Below are positions 26,933 through 36,817 of a stretch of DNA of 64,000 nucleotides, piece by piece. This DNA comes from Puniceibacterium confluentis. GTDB taxonomy: Bacteria; Pseudomonadota; Alphaproteobacteria; Rhodobacterales; Rhodobacteraceae. A program made the position numbers and the translations under genes. Within the stretch, counting starts at the first letter, position 1. Each line of letters opens with the position of its first letter. The notes under the pieces are model-generated. The model was not told the origin of the DNA and ran no database searches. It saw nothing but the letters and a program-made list of their open reading frames with translations. Where the stretch lies: assembly GCF_007923445.1 (NCBI RefSeq), contig NZ_VOJI01000005.1, positions 1 through 64,000 of the forward strand, given 5' to 3'.

Positions 26933-27960
26933 GGACTTTTTCCTTCAGATCCAAAACCAAGGCTGGATTCCCGTGCGGCCAATGCCACCGGTGCGCGCCG
27001 CATCGGCGGTGGGTGCTGGCCGGTTTCCACCCAGTCCAGCAGAGCTGCGGCGGTGTCGCGGCCAAATTGGGCGATGTCGCAGGCGACCGAACTGAGGCGG
27101 GGCCAGACCTGGCCACAGTCTTCGATATCGTCAAAGCCGACGATGCGGAAATCCGTCCCCACGGTGCGGCCCTGACGCGCAAAACCTGACAGCATGCCCA
27201 GCGCCACCTGATCATTGAAACAGACAGCCGCATCTATTTCAGGATGGCGGCGGCTGAGCAGCGCGGCCATCTCGGCGCCAAAGGCGCGCGACGTGCGGCC
27301 GGGAAAGCTGCGCGGCGCCATGCCGGTGCCGCGCAGCGCCTCAAGATACCCGGTCATCCGTTCGGTGGTGACCGCGCGGTCCGGCAGACCGCCGACAAAG
27401 GCGATGTTGCGCGCCTGCTGCGCAATCAGATGCTGGGTCGCCAGCAGCCCGCCCCGGGCATAGTCAAAGGCGGCAAAGGGGAACAGATCGCCGCGCATGT
27501 CGACCTGCCGCAGCACCTGCAAACAGGGAATGCCGGCGCGGGCGATCTGTTCGAAGGTCTCGGCCTCCTGCCCGTATGCGGGCGAGATCACAAAGGCCGA
27601 GACTCCGTGTTCGATCATCGAGCCGACCATCTGCGCCTGCAACGCGCCGTCCTCGTCCGAATTCGAGATCACCGTGGCATAGCCCTGCGCGGACAGGGCC
27701 ATCTGCACCGAGGTGGCAAACTCGGTAAAGAACGGGTTGCGCAGGTCGTTGATCACAAGCCCGATCAACCCCACCGAAGAGGCCCGCAGGTTGGCGGCGG
27801 CGCGGTTGTAGACATAGCCGGTTTCGGCCATCGCCGCGCGCACCTGTTTCGCGGTTTCCTCGCGCACCGTCGGACTGCCGCGCACCACCAGCGAGACGGT
27901 GGATTTCGACACGCCGGCCGCACGGGCCACGTCCAGGATGGTGGGTCGGCGTGGGCTCAT
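26929..27960 (-). CDS. LacI-family transcriptional regulator of the catabolic operon
   Basis: A 343-residue regulator with the LacI HTH at residues 6-30 (TILDVARAAGVSKSTVSLVV), the hinge near 55 and a type I periplasmic-binding-like sensor domain (GLIGLVINDLRNPFFTEFAT, then CFNDQVALGMLSGF and FRIVGFDDIED). One base separates its start from the DUF993 stop. Two TGGAACGTTCCA-like palindromes upstream of the first gene (37844-37876) have the form of LacI-family operators, so autoregulation with the whole operon is likely. The effector is unknown, probably a sugar- or polyol-like compound. Confidence 0.92.
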   Translation of the reverse strand: MSPRRPTILDVARAAGVSKSTVSLVVRGSPTVREETAKQVRAAMAETGYVYNRAAANLRASSVGLIGLVINDLRNPFFTEFATSVQMALSAQGYATVISNSDEDGALQAQMVGSMIEHGVSAFVISPAYGQEAETFEQIARAGIPCLQVLRQVDMRGDLFPFAAFDYARGGLLATQHLIAQQARNIAFVGGLPDRAVTTERMTGYLEALRGTGMAPRSFPGRTSRAFGAEMAALLSRRHPEIDAAVCFNDQVALGMLSGFARQGRTVGTDFRIVGFDDIEDCGQVWPRLSSVACDIAQFGRDTAAALLDWVETGQHPPPMRRAPVALAARESSLGFGSEGKSP

Positions 27961-27961
27961 G

Positions 27962-29122
27962 TCAGTCTATTCCATGCAGGGCCAGCAAGGTCGTCATCCG
28001 GTTCTGCGCAAGGTCGGGGCGCGCAAGCAAGCCTGCCTGATCCGCCAGCCGGAAGATTTCCGCATAATGCGCGATCGGACGAGTGGATTGAAAGCCCGCC
28101 GGCATGATGAAATGCTTCTGGGTGCCGTTCAGCCACGACAAAAAGGCGATGCCCGCCTTGTAGAACTGTGTCGGGGCCCGAAAAATCTCGCGGCTCAGCG
28201 GCACTGTGGGGGACAGAAGGGCATGGTAGCGGTCCAGATCCTCCATTGCCAGTGCTTCGAGCGCGCGCGACGCGGCGGGGGCAATGGCCGCGAAAATGCC
28301 CAGCAGGGCATGGGAATAATGCGCGCCGTCCCCTTCGATCAGGGCGGCATAGTTGAAGTCATCCCCGGTATAGAGCCGCACACCCGCGGGCAGGCGTTTG
28401 CGGAATGCCTCTTCATGTGCCTGATCCAGCAGCGAGATCTTGATGCCGTCGACCTTGCCGACATGGGCGTTGATCAGCTCCAGCACGGTTTCGGTTGCCG
28501 TCGCCACGTCGGAGCTGCCCCAGTAGCCGCCCAGCGCTGCGTCAAAGGCGTCGCCCAGCCAGTGCAACACCACCGGCTCCTTTGCCTGATCCAGCAACTG
28601 ACCGTACAGCTTCAGATAGCCATCGGCATCGGCGTTGATCGCAGGCAGCGCCCGCGTCGCCATCAGGATCAGCTGGCCGCCCGCCGCCTCGATCGCGGCC
28701 ATCTGGGTTTCATAGGCCGCCCGGATCGCATCCAGACTGCGCAGCTCGGCCAATGGCACGTGGTCGGTTCCGGCTCCACAGGCCACGCGCGGTTTCAGCG
28801 GATGGGCCCGCGCTTCGGTCATCGTCCGCGTGATCAGTTCCCTGGCGGTCAGCCAGTCGACCCCCATGCCGCGCTGCGCCGTGTCCATCGCCTCGGCCAG
28901 ACCCAGCCCCTGATCCCAGAGCGTGTGCCGGAACGCCAGTGTCGCATCCCAATCAACCGCCGGACGCCCGATCCAGGGGTCGCGTTCGCGCAGCGGGTCC
29001 GAGATCACATGGGCTGCGGCAAAAGCTGTCCGTGTCAACGGCACATGCGGTGCCCGCGGGATCAGCGGCGTTCCGGTCAGGGCGTAGTCTGCAAGGGTTC
29101 CGTCGGATTTTGGCAGGCGCAT
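27962..29122 (-). CDS. DUF993 protein, dihydrodipicolinate synthase/aldolase-like TIM barrel
   Basis: A 386-residue protein assigned to the DUF993 group of DapA-like TIM barrels, from features such as HVISDPLRERDPWIGRPAVD, KPRVACGAGTDHVPL and GKVDGIKISLLDQAHEEAFR (about 215-234), which holds a Lys in the Schiff-base position of the aldolase family. Reaction unknown; by fold it could be a retro-aldolase or lyase making a 2-oxo acid or aldehyde. It sits between the GMC oxidoreductase and the LacI gene, and DUF993 genes often lie beside Gfo/Idh/MocA genes as here. Confidence 0.78.
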   Translation of the reverse strand: MRLPKSDGTLADYALTGTPLIPRAPHVPLTRTAFAAAHVISDPLRERDPWIGRPAVDWDATLAFRHTLWDQGLGLAEAMDTAQRGMGVDWLTARELITRTMTEARAHPLKPRVACGAGTDHVPLAELRSLDAIRAAYETQMAAIEAAGGQLILMATRALPAINADADGYLKLYGQLLDQAKEPVVLHWLGDAFDAALGGYWGSSDVATATETVLELINAHVGKVDGIKISLLDQAHEEAFRKRLPAGVRLYTGDDFNYAALIEGDGAHYSHALLGIFAAIAPAASRALEALAMEDLDRYHALLSPTVPLSREIFRAPTQFYKAGIAFLSWLNGTQKHFIMPAGFQSTRPIAHYAEIFRLADQAGLLARPDLAQNRMTTLLALHGID

Positions 29123-29125
29123 GGG

Positions 29126-30709
29126 TCAGGCTCCGATATCTTCGCGGATCATGTCGGCGGCCTTCTCGGCGATCATGATGGCGGTTGAGTTGGTGTTGGC
29201 GGATACGAGACGCGGCATGATGCTGGCGTCGATCACCCGCAGTCCGTCGATGCCGTTGAACCGCAGCCGCGGGTCGACCACGGCAGCAGCGTCCGCGCCC
29301 ATCCGGCAGGTGCCCGCCGGGTGGTGGTCGGTCTTGGCATGGGCGGCGGCATAGGCCGCCAGATCCGCGTCGCTGGTCAGATCGGGCCCCGGCAGACGTT
29401 CCGCCAGCACGTAGGGTTCGAGCGCCTCCTGCGCCATGATCTCGCGCACCATGCGCAGGCCGCGGATCGACATTTCCCTGTCATGGGGGTCGGCCCAGTA
29501 GTTCGGGTCGATCAGCGGCGCGGCCGTCGGGTCCGCCGAGGCCAGCCGCACCGTCCCGCGCGAGCGCGGCCGCAGGTAGGCCGAATTCAGCGTCACACCG
29601 CCGTGCGGCATGTGATCCACCCCCGCCTCGATCCCCGAACCCAGGCCGAGATGGAACTGGATATCCGGCGAGCGGGCGTTTTCGTCGGCGTACCAGAAGC
29701 CCCCCGTCTCGAACAGCGACGACGCAACCGGACCGGAGCGGTTGAACAGGTATCGCAGCCCGGCCACCGCCGACCAGAGGGGTCTGGCGTATTTGTCATA
29801 GGTGTAATCGCCACGGCATTCGCAGATGGTGAACAGGTCCAGGTGATCCTGCAGGTCCGCGCCGACGCCGGGCTGATCGAGAATCGCCTTGATGCCCACT
29901 GCGCGCAGATGCTCTGCCGGACCGATGCCCGACAGTTGCAGCAGACGCGGCGAACCGATGGCCCCCGAGGACAGCAGCACCTCGCTGCTGGCGTGGATCT
30001 GTTCGCCGCCGATCAGTTCGACACCGGTAGCGCGGCCCTTTTCGACGATGATCCGCTGCACCTGCGTACCGCTGCGCACGGTCAGGTTCTTGCGGTGCCG
30101 CACTGGATCGACATAGGCCACCGAGGTCGAGGAGCGGCGCACATTGCGCTGGGTCAGCTGGTAATAGCCCACTCCGTCCTGCTTTTCCCCGGCCATATCC
30201 AGGTTGCGCGGAATGCCGAGCTGCGCCGCCGCCTCAAAATATCCTTCGCAGATCGGCAGCGGGGCCGCGGGCTGCGACACCCCCAATGGACCGCCCTTGC
30301 CGTGATAGCGATCCTCATAGGTGTCGTTGTCTTCTGCCTTGCGGAAATACGGCAGCACGTCCTCGTAAGACCAGTCGTCACAGCCCAACTGCCGCCATTC
30401 GTCATAATCCTGCGCCGCGCCACGGGTGTAGATCTGCGCGTTGACCGACGATCCGCCGCCCATCACCCGGGCCTGGGTATAGCGCAACCGGCGCCCGCCG
30501 AGATGCTCTTGCGGCGTTGTGTACCAGCCCCAGCTTCCGATGCCCTTGGTCATCTTGGCAAAGCCGGCGGGCATCTTGTAGAACGGATGCCAATCGCGCC
30601 CCCCGGCCTCGAGCAGCAGGACGTTTGCCGTACCCTCGGACAGTCGCGCCGCCAGCACGCAGCCGGCTGAGCCGCCGCCGATGATGATGAAATCGTAGGT
30701 CTGTGCCAT
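29126..30709 (-). CDS. GMC-family FAD oxidoreductase (choline dehydrogenase-like)
   Basis: A 527-residue flavoprotein: FAD motif IIGGGSAGCVLAARLSE at residues 9-25, second GMC signature RVMGGGSSVNAQIYTRG, and the C-terminal active-site block DHHPAGTCRMG with the catalytic His, then NTNSTAIMIAEKAADMI. It oxidises a primary alcohol to an aldehyde, or a sugar/polyol hydroxyl. ATG 30709 is chosen because it falls after the SDR stop and starts MAQTYDFIII; the upstream ATG would overlap that gene. No signal peptide is seen. Seventh gene of the operon. Confidence 0.92.
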   Translation of the reverse strand: MAQTYDFIIIGGGSAGCVLAARLSEGTANVLLLEAGGRDWHPFYKMPAGFAKMTKGIGSWGWYTTPQEHLGGRRLRYTQARVMGGGSSVNAQIYTRGAAQDYDEWRQLGCDDWSYEDVLPYFRKAEDNDTYEDRYHGKGGPLGVSQPAAPLPICEGYFEAAAQLGIPRNLDMAGEKQDGVGYYQLTQRNVRRSSTSVAYVDPVRHRKNLTVRSGTQVQRIIVEKGRATGVELIGGEQIHASSEVLLSSGAIGSPRLLQLSGIGPAEHLRAVGIKAILDQPGVGADLQDHLDLFTICECRGDYTYDKYARPLWSAVAGLRYLFNRSGPVASSLFETGGFWYADENARSPDIQFHLGLGSGIEAGVDHMPHGGVTLNSAYLRPRSRGTVRLASADPTAAPLIDPNYWADPHDREMSIRGLRMVREIMAQEALEPYVLAERLPGPDLTSDADLAAYAAAHAKTDHHPAGTCRMGADAAAVVDPRLRFNGIDGLRVIDASIMPRLVSANTNSTAIMIAEKAADMIREDIGA

Positions 30710-30719
30710 GTTGACTGCC

Positions 30720-31466
30720 TTAAAGTCTGGGGATGGAGAGTCCACCGTCCAGCGGGATGACCGCGCCGGTGGCAAACTGCATGTCGCCGCGCGCCAGCGG
30801 CAGAACGGCCGAGCCGATGTCCTGCGCCGTGCCCCAGCGGCGGGCGGGCACCAGCCCGGCTTCGATCCGATGGGTATAGCTGTCCTGCACCGCCGCCGTC
30901 ATCGGCGAGGTGATGATGCCCGGGCGCAGTTCGAACACCCCGATCCCGGCCGACGCCAGTCGGGTCGCGAACAGTTTGGCCATCATCGACGCGCCGGCCT
31001 TCGAGATACAGTATTCCGCCCGCTCGACCGACACCATCTCGGCGCTGGCAGAGGTCACGAACAGCATCGACCGGTAGGGATCCGCGGCCCGATCCAGCAT
31101 CTGCCGCGCCACCGCCTGCGCCAGAAAAAAGGCGCCGCGCAGGTTGATGTTCAGGGTGAAATCGAAATTCTCCGGCGCGATGTCGAGCATGTCGCCGCGC
31201 AGCCGTGCCGGCACGCCGGCATTCGAGACATAGGTGTTCAGCGGCCCCACCTGCGCCAGCAGCGCGCCGATCCCGTCGGGATCGGCCACATCGTGACGGA
31301 AATAGCGTGCTTCGGGGCCGAGTCGTGACAGGGCGGCGCGCACCGTATCCGACGCGGGCGCGACTTCGGCGGTGATTGTCACCCGCCAGCCGGCGTCGGC
31401 CAGCGCCGTGGCGATGCCCAGCCCGATGCCTTGCTGGCCACCGGTGATCAGCGCATGACGGCTCAT
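30720..31466 (-). CDS. Short-chain dehydrogenase/reductase
   Basis: A 248-residue SDR: cofactor loop TGGQQGIGLGIATAL (8-22), SNAGVPAR, catalytic Ser in VTSASAEM and YCISK with Tyr and Lys, and the C-terminal GAVIPLDGGLSIPRL. It would oxidise or reduce a hydroxyl/keto group with NAD(P). Its start overlaps the second GMC gene stop by four bases. Annotated relatives are often called 3-oxoacyl reductases, but substrate cannot be told from sequence. Confidence 0.92.
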   Translation of the reverse strand: MSRHALITGGQQGIGLGIATALADAGWRVTITAEVAPASDTVRAALSRLGPEARYFRHDVADPDGIGALLAQVGPLNTYVSNAGVPARLRGDMLDIAPENFDFTLNINLRGAFFLAQAVARQMLDRAADPYRSMLFVTSASAEMVSVERAEYCISKAGASMMAKLFATRLASAGIGVFELRPGIITSPMTAAVQDSYTHRIEAGLVPARRWGTAQDIGSAVLPLARGDMQFATGAVIPLDGGLSIPRL

Positions 31467-32956
31467 GTCCGGCCCACCGAGACGGCTTCGGCGCAGCGCA
31501 GCGCATGCGCGGCCACGGTCAGCGACGGGTTCACCGCCGCCGAGGTCGGCAGCACGCTGGCATCGGCGATGAAGAGGTTGGGATGGTCATGGGTGCGGCC
31601 ACGGACATCCGTCACCGACTGCGCCGGGTCCAGCCCCATGCGGGCGGTGCCGCACTGATGGGACGGCGTGCGCCGGTCAAAGGCCTTGGACAGCACCACG
31701 GGAAACCCCGCGCGGCGCAGGACCGATTTCATCCTGGCGACAAGTGCCATATGCGCCTCCCAGTTCGAACGTTTCCAGTCGAGACAGATCTGCCCGCCGC
31801 GCAGCGTCACCCGGCTGTCCGGGTTTGGCAGATCCTCGGACATGAGGTAGAAGTCGATGCTGCGGTCGGTGATCCACCTGGCGACGGCCTGCGGGATGCC
31901 CGCCTGCGATGCCAGGATGGGGGCCGAGATCTTGCCCAGCAGCTGCACATTCCCCAGCGGCTTGTCGTCCGGCCCGCCCCGCAGGTAGAAATCGTTCAGT
32001 GTCAGGCTCTTCTGATAGACCGACGGGTTGCGGCGCAACGGATGCAGCGCCAGCATCGCCGAGGCGTTGTGGTTCATGAAGTTGCGCCCCACCTGATCAG
32101 ACCTGTTGGCCAGCCCGGCGGGATGCAGCGCGTCCGCCGAGCGCAGCAGCAACGCAGCGGTGTTCACCGCCCCTGCCGCCAGCACCACCACCGGCGCGGT
32201 CAGCGTTTCGCCAACACCGTTGCGGGTGACTGCGACCCCGGTGATCCGCCCGGTGGCACCGGCCAGCAGCCGGTCCACATGCGTGCCGGTCTGCAAGGTC
32301 ACATTGGGATGTTTCAGCGCCTCGGCCAGACCACAGGTTTCGGCGTCCATCTTGCCGCCGCAGGTGTCCGGGTGCCCGTCCCAGGGCGTGGCGCCGCGCG
32401 CCAGCCAGCGGTCCAGATCGACCCCCAGAGGCAGCGGCGAGGGATGCAGCCCCGCCGCGCTCAACCGGGCCGCAAGATCGGAGATCACCGGTTCGTGCGG
32501 CACCGGGGGGTGCGGATATCCGCCGGAATGCGCCGGTTCGCTCGGGTCCTGCGCAACGGCGCCACGCACCTGGTACAGCGTTTCGGCGCGGTCGTAATAA
32601 GGCGCGAAATCGCCATAGGACACCGGCCAGCCGACACTGCGCCCCCCCAGATGGGCGATGGGGGAAAAGTCCGCTTCGCGGAACCGGAACAGCACCGCGC
32701 CGTACATCTTGGTATTGCCGCCGACATAGTAGAAATTGCCGGGATTGAAGGGGGTTCCAGCCCCGTCCAGCCAGCTTTCCCTGGGCCGGTAGTGCCCGCG
32801 GGCAAAGATCGCGCCCGGATCCCGTGCCTCGGGACTGTCGCGCAGATGTTCGCCGCGCTCGAGGATCAGGATCCGCCGCCCGGTCGGGGCGAGCGCGGCC
32901 GCCAGCGTGGCCCCGCCCATGCCCGATCCAACAACGATGATATCCGGCCCGGTCAC
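31463..32956 (-). CDS. GMC-family FAD oxidoreductase (gluconate/sugar dehydrogenase-like)
   Basis: A 497-residue flavoprotein of the other GMC branch: IIVVGSGMGGATLAAAL at the N-terminus, GGNTKMYGAVLFRFR (about 80-94), and the C-terminal block SHQCGTARMGLDP with His, then PTSAAVNPSLTVAAHALR with Asn. This branch includes membrane-linked sugar dehydrogenases and glucose 3-dehydrogenase-like enzymes. It lies four bases after the aldehyde dehydrogenase gene and overlaps the SDR. Two distinct GMC enzymes in one operon suggest two successive hydroxyl oxidations. Confidence 0.9.
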   Translation of the reverse strand: MTGPDIIVVGSGMGGATLAAALAPTGRRILILERGEHLRDSPEARDPGAIFARGHYRPRESWLDGAGTPFNPGNFYYVGGNTKMYGAVLFRFREADFSPIAHLGGRSVGWPVSYGDFAPYYDRAETLYQVRGAVAQDPSEPAHSGGYPHPPVPHEPVISDLAARLSAAGLHPSPLPLGVDLDRWLARGATPWDGHPDTCGGKMDAETCGLAEALKHPNVTLQTGTHVDRLLAGATGRITGVAVTRNGVGETLTAPVVVLAAGAVNTAALLLRSADALHPAGLANRSDQVGRNFMNHNASAMLALHPLRRNPSVYQKSLTLNDFYLRGGPDDKPLGNVQLLGKISAPILASQAGIPQAVARWITDRSIDFYLMSEDLPNPDSRVTLRGGQICLDWKRSNWEAHMALVARMKSVLRRAGFPVVLSKAFDRRTPSHQCGTARMGLDPAQSVTDVRGRTHDHPNLFIADASVLPTSAAVNPSLTVAAHALRCAEAVSVGRT

Positions 32957-32960
32957 GGGG

Positions 32961-34475
32961 TCAGCCCCGAACCCAGGGGTCGCGGCCCGGTGTCACCTTC
33001 ATGGTCAGGGTCTTGAGCTCGGTAAACTCCTCAAGCCCATAGCGCCCCAGTTCCCGCCCCTGCCCGCTTTGCTTGACGCCGCCAAAGGGCATTTCCGGAA
33101 AGCCGTCCATCCAGGTGTTGGTCCAGACGGTGCCGGCCTGCACCCGGCGGGCAAATTGCAGGCACGTGTGCATGTCCCGGCTCCAGACCCCCGCCGACAG
33201 GCCGTAGGTCGCGCCGTTCGCCAGAGCAAGCGCCTCATCGAAGTCGCGGAACCGCAGCACCGCAAGCACGGGTCCAAAGACCTCGTCCTGCGCGATGGCC
33301 ATGTCCGGCGTCACGTCCGTGACCACGGTCGGCCCGTAGAACTGCCCCGGCAATCCGTCCAGATCCAGTGCCCCGCCATCCAGGGCGATGGTCGCGCCCC
33401 CGTCCTTGGCATCGCTGACATAGCCCGCGATCTTGGCCTGATGCTCGGGCGAGATGATGGCACCGACCTGGGTGTCGGGATGCATCGGGTCACCAAAGGA
33501 AACCCTGCGCGACAGGGCGACAATCTTGTCGGTCAGCGCCTGCGCCACATCCTCGTGCACGATGATCCGGCTGCCGGAGTTGCAGCATTCCCCGGCGTTG
33601 AAGTAGATGCCGAAGGTGATCGCATCGGCGGCGGCGTCCAGATCCGCATCCGCAAAGATCACCTGCGGGTTCTTGCCCCCCAACTCGAACGACAGTTTCT
33701 TGAGCGTCCCGGCGGCGGCGGCGGCAATCCGTTTGCCGACCCCGGTCGAGCCGGTGAAAGACACCATGTCCACATCCGGGTGCGTCGACATCCGCGCACC
33801 GACCGGATCGCCGAACCCCAGCACGATGTTGACCACCCCTGCGGGCAGGCCCGCCTCGATCAGCATTTCCCCCAGCATCACGGTCGTGGACGGCGTCATC
33901 TCCGAGGGTTTGACCACGGCTGTACAGCCAGCGGCCAGCGCAAAGGGCAGCTTCTGGCTGACGATGAGGAAGGGAAAGTTCCACGGCGTGATGACCGACA
34001 CCACGCCGATCGGGTCACGCAGCACCACCCCCAGCATGTCCGGACCCAGCGTGTTGTGGCTGTCCCCGTGCATCGTGCGTGCCAGGGACGCAGCATAGCG
34101 CCACAGGTCCGCCGCGCCCGCGATTTCCGCGCGCGCCTGCGAGATCGGCTTGCCGCTTTCCAGCACTTCCATCACCGCGATCTCTTCGCGCCGCGCGTCG
34201 ATCAGGTCCGCGACCTTCAGCAGGAGCGTCGCGCGGTGTTTGCCCGAGGTCTCGGCCCAGCCCGAGGTGTCAAACGCCCGGCGCGCGGCGGCGATCGCAG
34301 CGTCGGTCTCAGCCGCGCCACCTTTGGCCGAAGTGCTGACCAGTGTGCCATGCGCAGGCGAGCGGCGCTCGAATGTTGCAGCGCTGGTCTGCCACGCGCC
34401 ATCAATCAGGTGGCGGCCGACAAACGGTCCCGGCAGGGTCACGGAGGCAGCATTGATCAGGGTGAGGTCATTCAT
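32961..34475 (-). CDS. NAD(P)-dependent aldehyde dehydrogenase
   Basis: A 504-residue ALDH: WNFPFLI, SFTGSTGVGKRIAAA, FELGGKNPQVIFADADL with the general-base Glu, FNAGECCNSGSRIIV with the catalytic Cys, and EVFGPVLAVLRFRDFDEALA. It converts an aldehyde, probably the product of one of the GMC enzymes, to a carboxylic acid that the CoA-transferase could activate. Three bases separate it from the hydratase gene. Confidence 0.95.
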   Translation of the reverse strand: MNDLTLINAASVTLPGPFVGRHLIDGAWQTSAATFERRSPAHGTLVSTSAKGGAAETDAAIAAARRAFDTSGWAETSGKHRATLLLKVADLIDARREEIAVMEVLESGKPISQARAEIAGAADLWRYAASLARTMHGDSHNTLGPDMLGVVLRDPIGVVSVITPWNFPFLIVSQKLPFALAAGCTAVVKPSEMTPSTTVMLGEMLIEAGLPAGVVNIVLGFGDPVGARMSTHPDVDMVSFTGSTGVGKRIAAAAAGTLKKLSFELGGKNPQVIFADADLDAAADAITFGIYFNAGECCNSGSRIIVHEDVAQALTDKIVALSRRVSFGDPMHPDTQVGAIISPEHQAKIAGYVSDAKDGGATIALDGGALDLDGLPGQFYGPTVVTDVTPDMAIAQDEVFGPVLAVLRFRDFDEALALANGATYGLSAGVWSRDMHTCLQFARRVQAGTVWTNTWMDGFPEMPFGGVKQSGQGRELGRYGLEEFTELKTLTMKVTPGRDPWVRG

Positions 34476-34478
34476 GGT

Positions 34479-35246
34479 TCAGCGTCCCGGAAATTCTGGA
34501 GTACGTTTGTTGGCAAAGGCATCGACGCCTTCGGCCTTGTCTGCGCTGGCGCCGATCATGGCCCCGCCCAGCGCTTCGATCATCGCCGAGCGGTCTTCGC
34601 CGACGGCGGCATGGATCTGGTATTTCGCGACTTCGGTGGCCATCGGGCTGGTCCCGGCCAGTTTGCCCGCCATGGCGCGGGCCGTGGCCTCGGGGTCGTC
34701 ACTGACCTCTGCCGCAAACCCCAGGGCACAGGCCCGTTCGGCGCTCAGACGGCGCCCGAACAGTGCCATTTCCTTGACCACCGGCTCCGGCAACAGGCGG
34801 GTCAGGCGCTGTGTGCCCGACCAGCCCGGCACGATGCCGACCTGGGTTTCCGGCAGCGCCAGCGTCGCGCGCGGGGCCATCACCCGGATATCGCAGGCTG
34901 TGGCCAGTTCCAGCCCGCCGCCGAAGGCATGGGCGCCGATGGCCGCGATGGTGGGGTGGGACAGCCGGGCCAGCCGGTCAAAGATCCGGTGGCCGTCCCG
35001 GACCCAGTGGCGGGCGAAGTCAAAGGGGCTGAGCGCCCCCCAGGCGATGATGTCGGCGCCGGCGCAAAACGCCTTGGCCGGTTGCGCGGCCACGATGACG
35101 CAGCGCACCGAGCGCTCGCGTTCCAGCGTGGCGCAATGCTGGTCCAGCTGCGCCAGCATGTCCGGCGTAAAGGCATTCAGCTTGTCCGGATTGTCCAGCC
35201 GCAGCGTTGCGACCGCGCCGTCGATGCTCAGGTCCACACCGCTCAT
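34479..35246 (-). CDS. Enoyl-CoA hydratase/isomerase family protein
   Basis: A 255-residue crotonase-fold enzyme. It has the oxyanion hole region FCAGADIIAWG and both catalytic glutamates, in FGGGLELATACD and LPETQVGIVPGWSGTQRL. So hydration or isomerisation of an acyl-CoA is plausible. The start overlaps the CoA-transferase stop by four bases, placing it right after CoA activation in the operon. Confidence 0.93.
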   Translation of the reverse strand: MSGVDLSIDGAVATLRLDNPDKLNAFTPDMLAQLDQHCATLERERSVRCVIVAAQPAKAFCAGADIIAWGALSPFDFARHWVRDGHRIFDRLARLSHPTIAAIGAHAFGGGLELATACDIRVMAPRATLALPETQVGIVPGWSGTQRLTRLLPEPVVKEMALFGRRLSAERACALGFAAEVSDDPEATARAMAGKLAGTSPMATEVAKYQIHAAVGEDRSAMIEALGGAMIGASADKAEGVDAFANKRTPEFPGR

Positions 35247-36814
35247 AGCTTCAGCCCCATCGGCCCGGCCCCGAGCAGCGACAGGGGCAGGGTCGTGGCG
35301 TCCGCAGCCACCCGCACCCGCCCCTCGGACGCCTGGACGATGTCGCGCTCGGCGTCGATCCCCGGCATGATTTCATAGGCCTCCAGCCCGGTATCGGTCA
35401 GCCGCATCACGCAGCGCTCGGTGATGTAAACCACCTCCTGCCCGGTCCGCAGCGCCCGCCGACCGGCAAAGGTCACATGTTCGACTTCGGCCACCATCTT
35501 GGTGAACTTGCCCGGCTTGGTGACGATCAACCCGGTATCCGTCAGCTCCAGCCCGGCTGCCGCCTCGAAATAGCCGGAAAAGACGATCTTGCGGGCATGG
35601 GAGGTGATGTCGACGAAGCCGCCGCACCCGGCCGTGAGATACGGTTTCTTGCCCAGCTTCGACACGTTCACGTTGCCCTGCACGTCGACTTCGAGGAACG
35701 ACAGAAAGGACACGTCAAAGCCGCCGCCCTGAAAGTAGGTGAACTGGTTCGGGCTGGGCATGAAGGCATCCGCATTGGACGCACAGCCAAAGGCAAAACC
35801 GGTCAGCGGCATCCCCCCGACGGCGCCCTGTTCGATCGCCCAGGTGACGGCCTGTGCGTGGCCTTCCTCGAGCAGGATGCGCGGCACCATCGCCGAGATA
35901 CCAAAGCCGAGGTTGGCGGTCTGGCCGCGCTTGAGCTCCATCGCCGCGCGCCGCGCGATCACCTTTTCCACGCCGTGCTCGGCCAGCGCGAAGGACGACC
36001 AGGGCCGCATCACCTCACCCGAAATCGCCGGATCATACTGCGTCTCGGTGGTCTGTTTCTGGTCCGGGTCGACGACGATCAGATCCACCAGATGCCCGGG
36101 CACATGGACATCATGCGGGCGCAGCGATCCGTTCGCGGTGACCCGCTTCACCTGGGCAATCACCAGCCCGCGATGGTTGCGCGCGGCGATGGCCTGATCC
36201 AGCCCGCCAAGGTAGGCGCCCTCATGCTCATAGGTCAGGTTGCCGTGTTCGTCGGCGGTCGTGGCGCGCAGGATCGTGACGTCGGGCACGATGTTCGGGA
36301 AATGCAGCCAGGTGTCGCCGGCAAACTCGACGCGGCTGACGATGGGCGCCTGCGCGGCCCTGTCGTTCATCGCGCAGCCCTGCAACTCGGGGTCGACAAA
36401 GGTCTCAAGCCCGACCTTGGTCAGCACACCGGGGCGACGGGCAGCAACATCGCGGTGCATGTCGAACAGGATGCCCGACGGCACGTTGTAGGCGGCGACG
36501 CGGTTGTCCACCACCATGTGCCAGATCGCCGGCATCGGCAACGTGGACGGCCCGGACGGGTAGGATCCGGCGATGATGGTCGACAACAGCCCGTCCTGCG
36601 CGATGTGATCGACGCCCTTGATGCCATACATGTCCCCGGCAGCGATGGGATGCAGCGTGGTGAGATTGCGCGGATGGCCTTCGGCGCGGAAACGCGCGCC
36701 GATGGCTTTCAGCACCGCGTCGGGACAGCCCAGCCCCGAAGAGGAGGACACGGAGACAACGGCATTGTCGGCGATACGGGCAGCGGCTTCGGCGCCGGTG
36801 ACGATCTTGCTCAT
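35243..36814 (-). CDS. Acyl-CoA:acetate/3-ketoacid CoA-transferase, fused subunits
   Basis: A 523-residue class I CoA-transferase with both halves in one chain, like propionate CoA-transferase/YdiF. N-terminal SSSSGLGCPDAVLKAIG and later the catalytic Glu, E328, in TWAIEQGAVGGMPLTG; then FLEVDVQGNVNVSKLG and GCGGFVDITSHARKIVF. It swaps CoA between an acyl-CoA donor and a carboxylate, making the pathway acid into a thioester without ATP. Second gene of the operon, three bases after the Gfo/Idh/MocA stop. Confidence 0.93.
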   Translation of the reverse strand: MSKIVTGAEAAARIADNAVVSVSSSSGLGCPDAVLKAIGARFRAEGHPRNLTTLHPIAAGDMYGIKGVDHIAQDGLLSTIIAGSYPSGPSTLPMPAIWHMVVDNRVAAYNVPSGILFDMHRDVAARRPGVLTKVGLETFVDPELQGCAMNDRAAQAPIVSRVEFAGDTWLHFPNIVPDVTILRATTADEHGNLTYEHEGAYLGGLDQAIAARNHRGLVIAQVKRVTANGSLRPHDVHVPGHLVDLIVVDPDQKQTTETQYDPAISGEVMRPWSSFALAEHGVEKVIARRAAMELKRGQTANLGFGISAMVPRILLEEGHAQAVTWAIEQGAVGGMPLTGFAFGCASNADAFMPSPNQFTYFQGGGFDVSFLSFLEVDVQGNVNVSKLGKKPYLTAGCGGFVDITSHARKIVFSGYFEAAAGLELTDTGLIVTKPGKFTKMVAEVEHVTFAGRRALRTGQEVVYITERCVMRLTDTGLEAYEIMPGIDAERDIVQASEGRVRVAADATTLPLSLLGAGPMGLKL

Positions 36815-36817
36815 GAT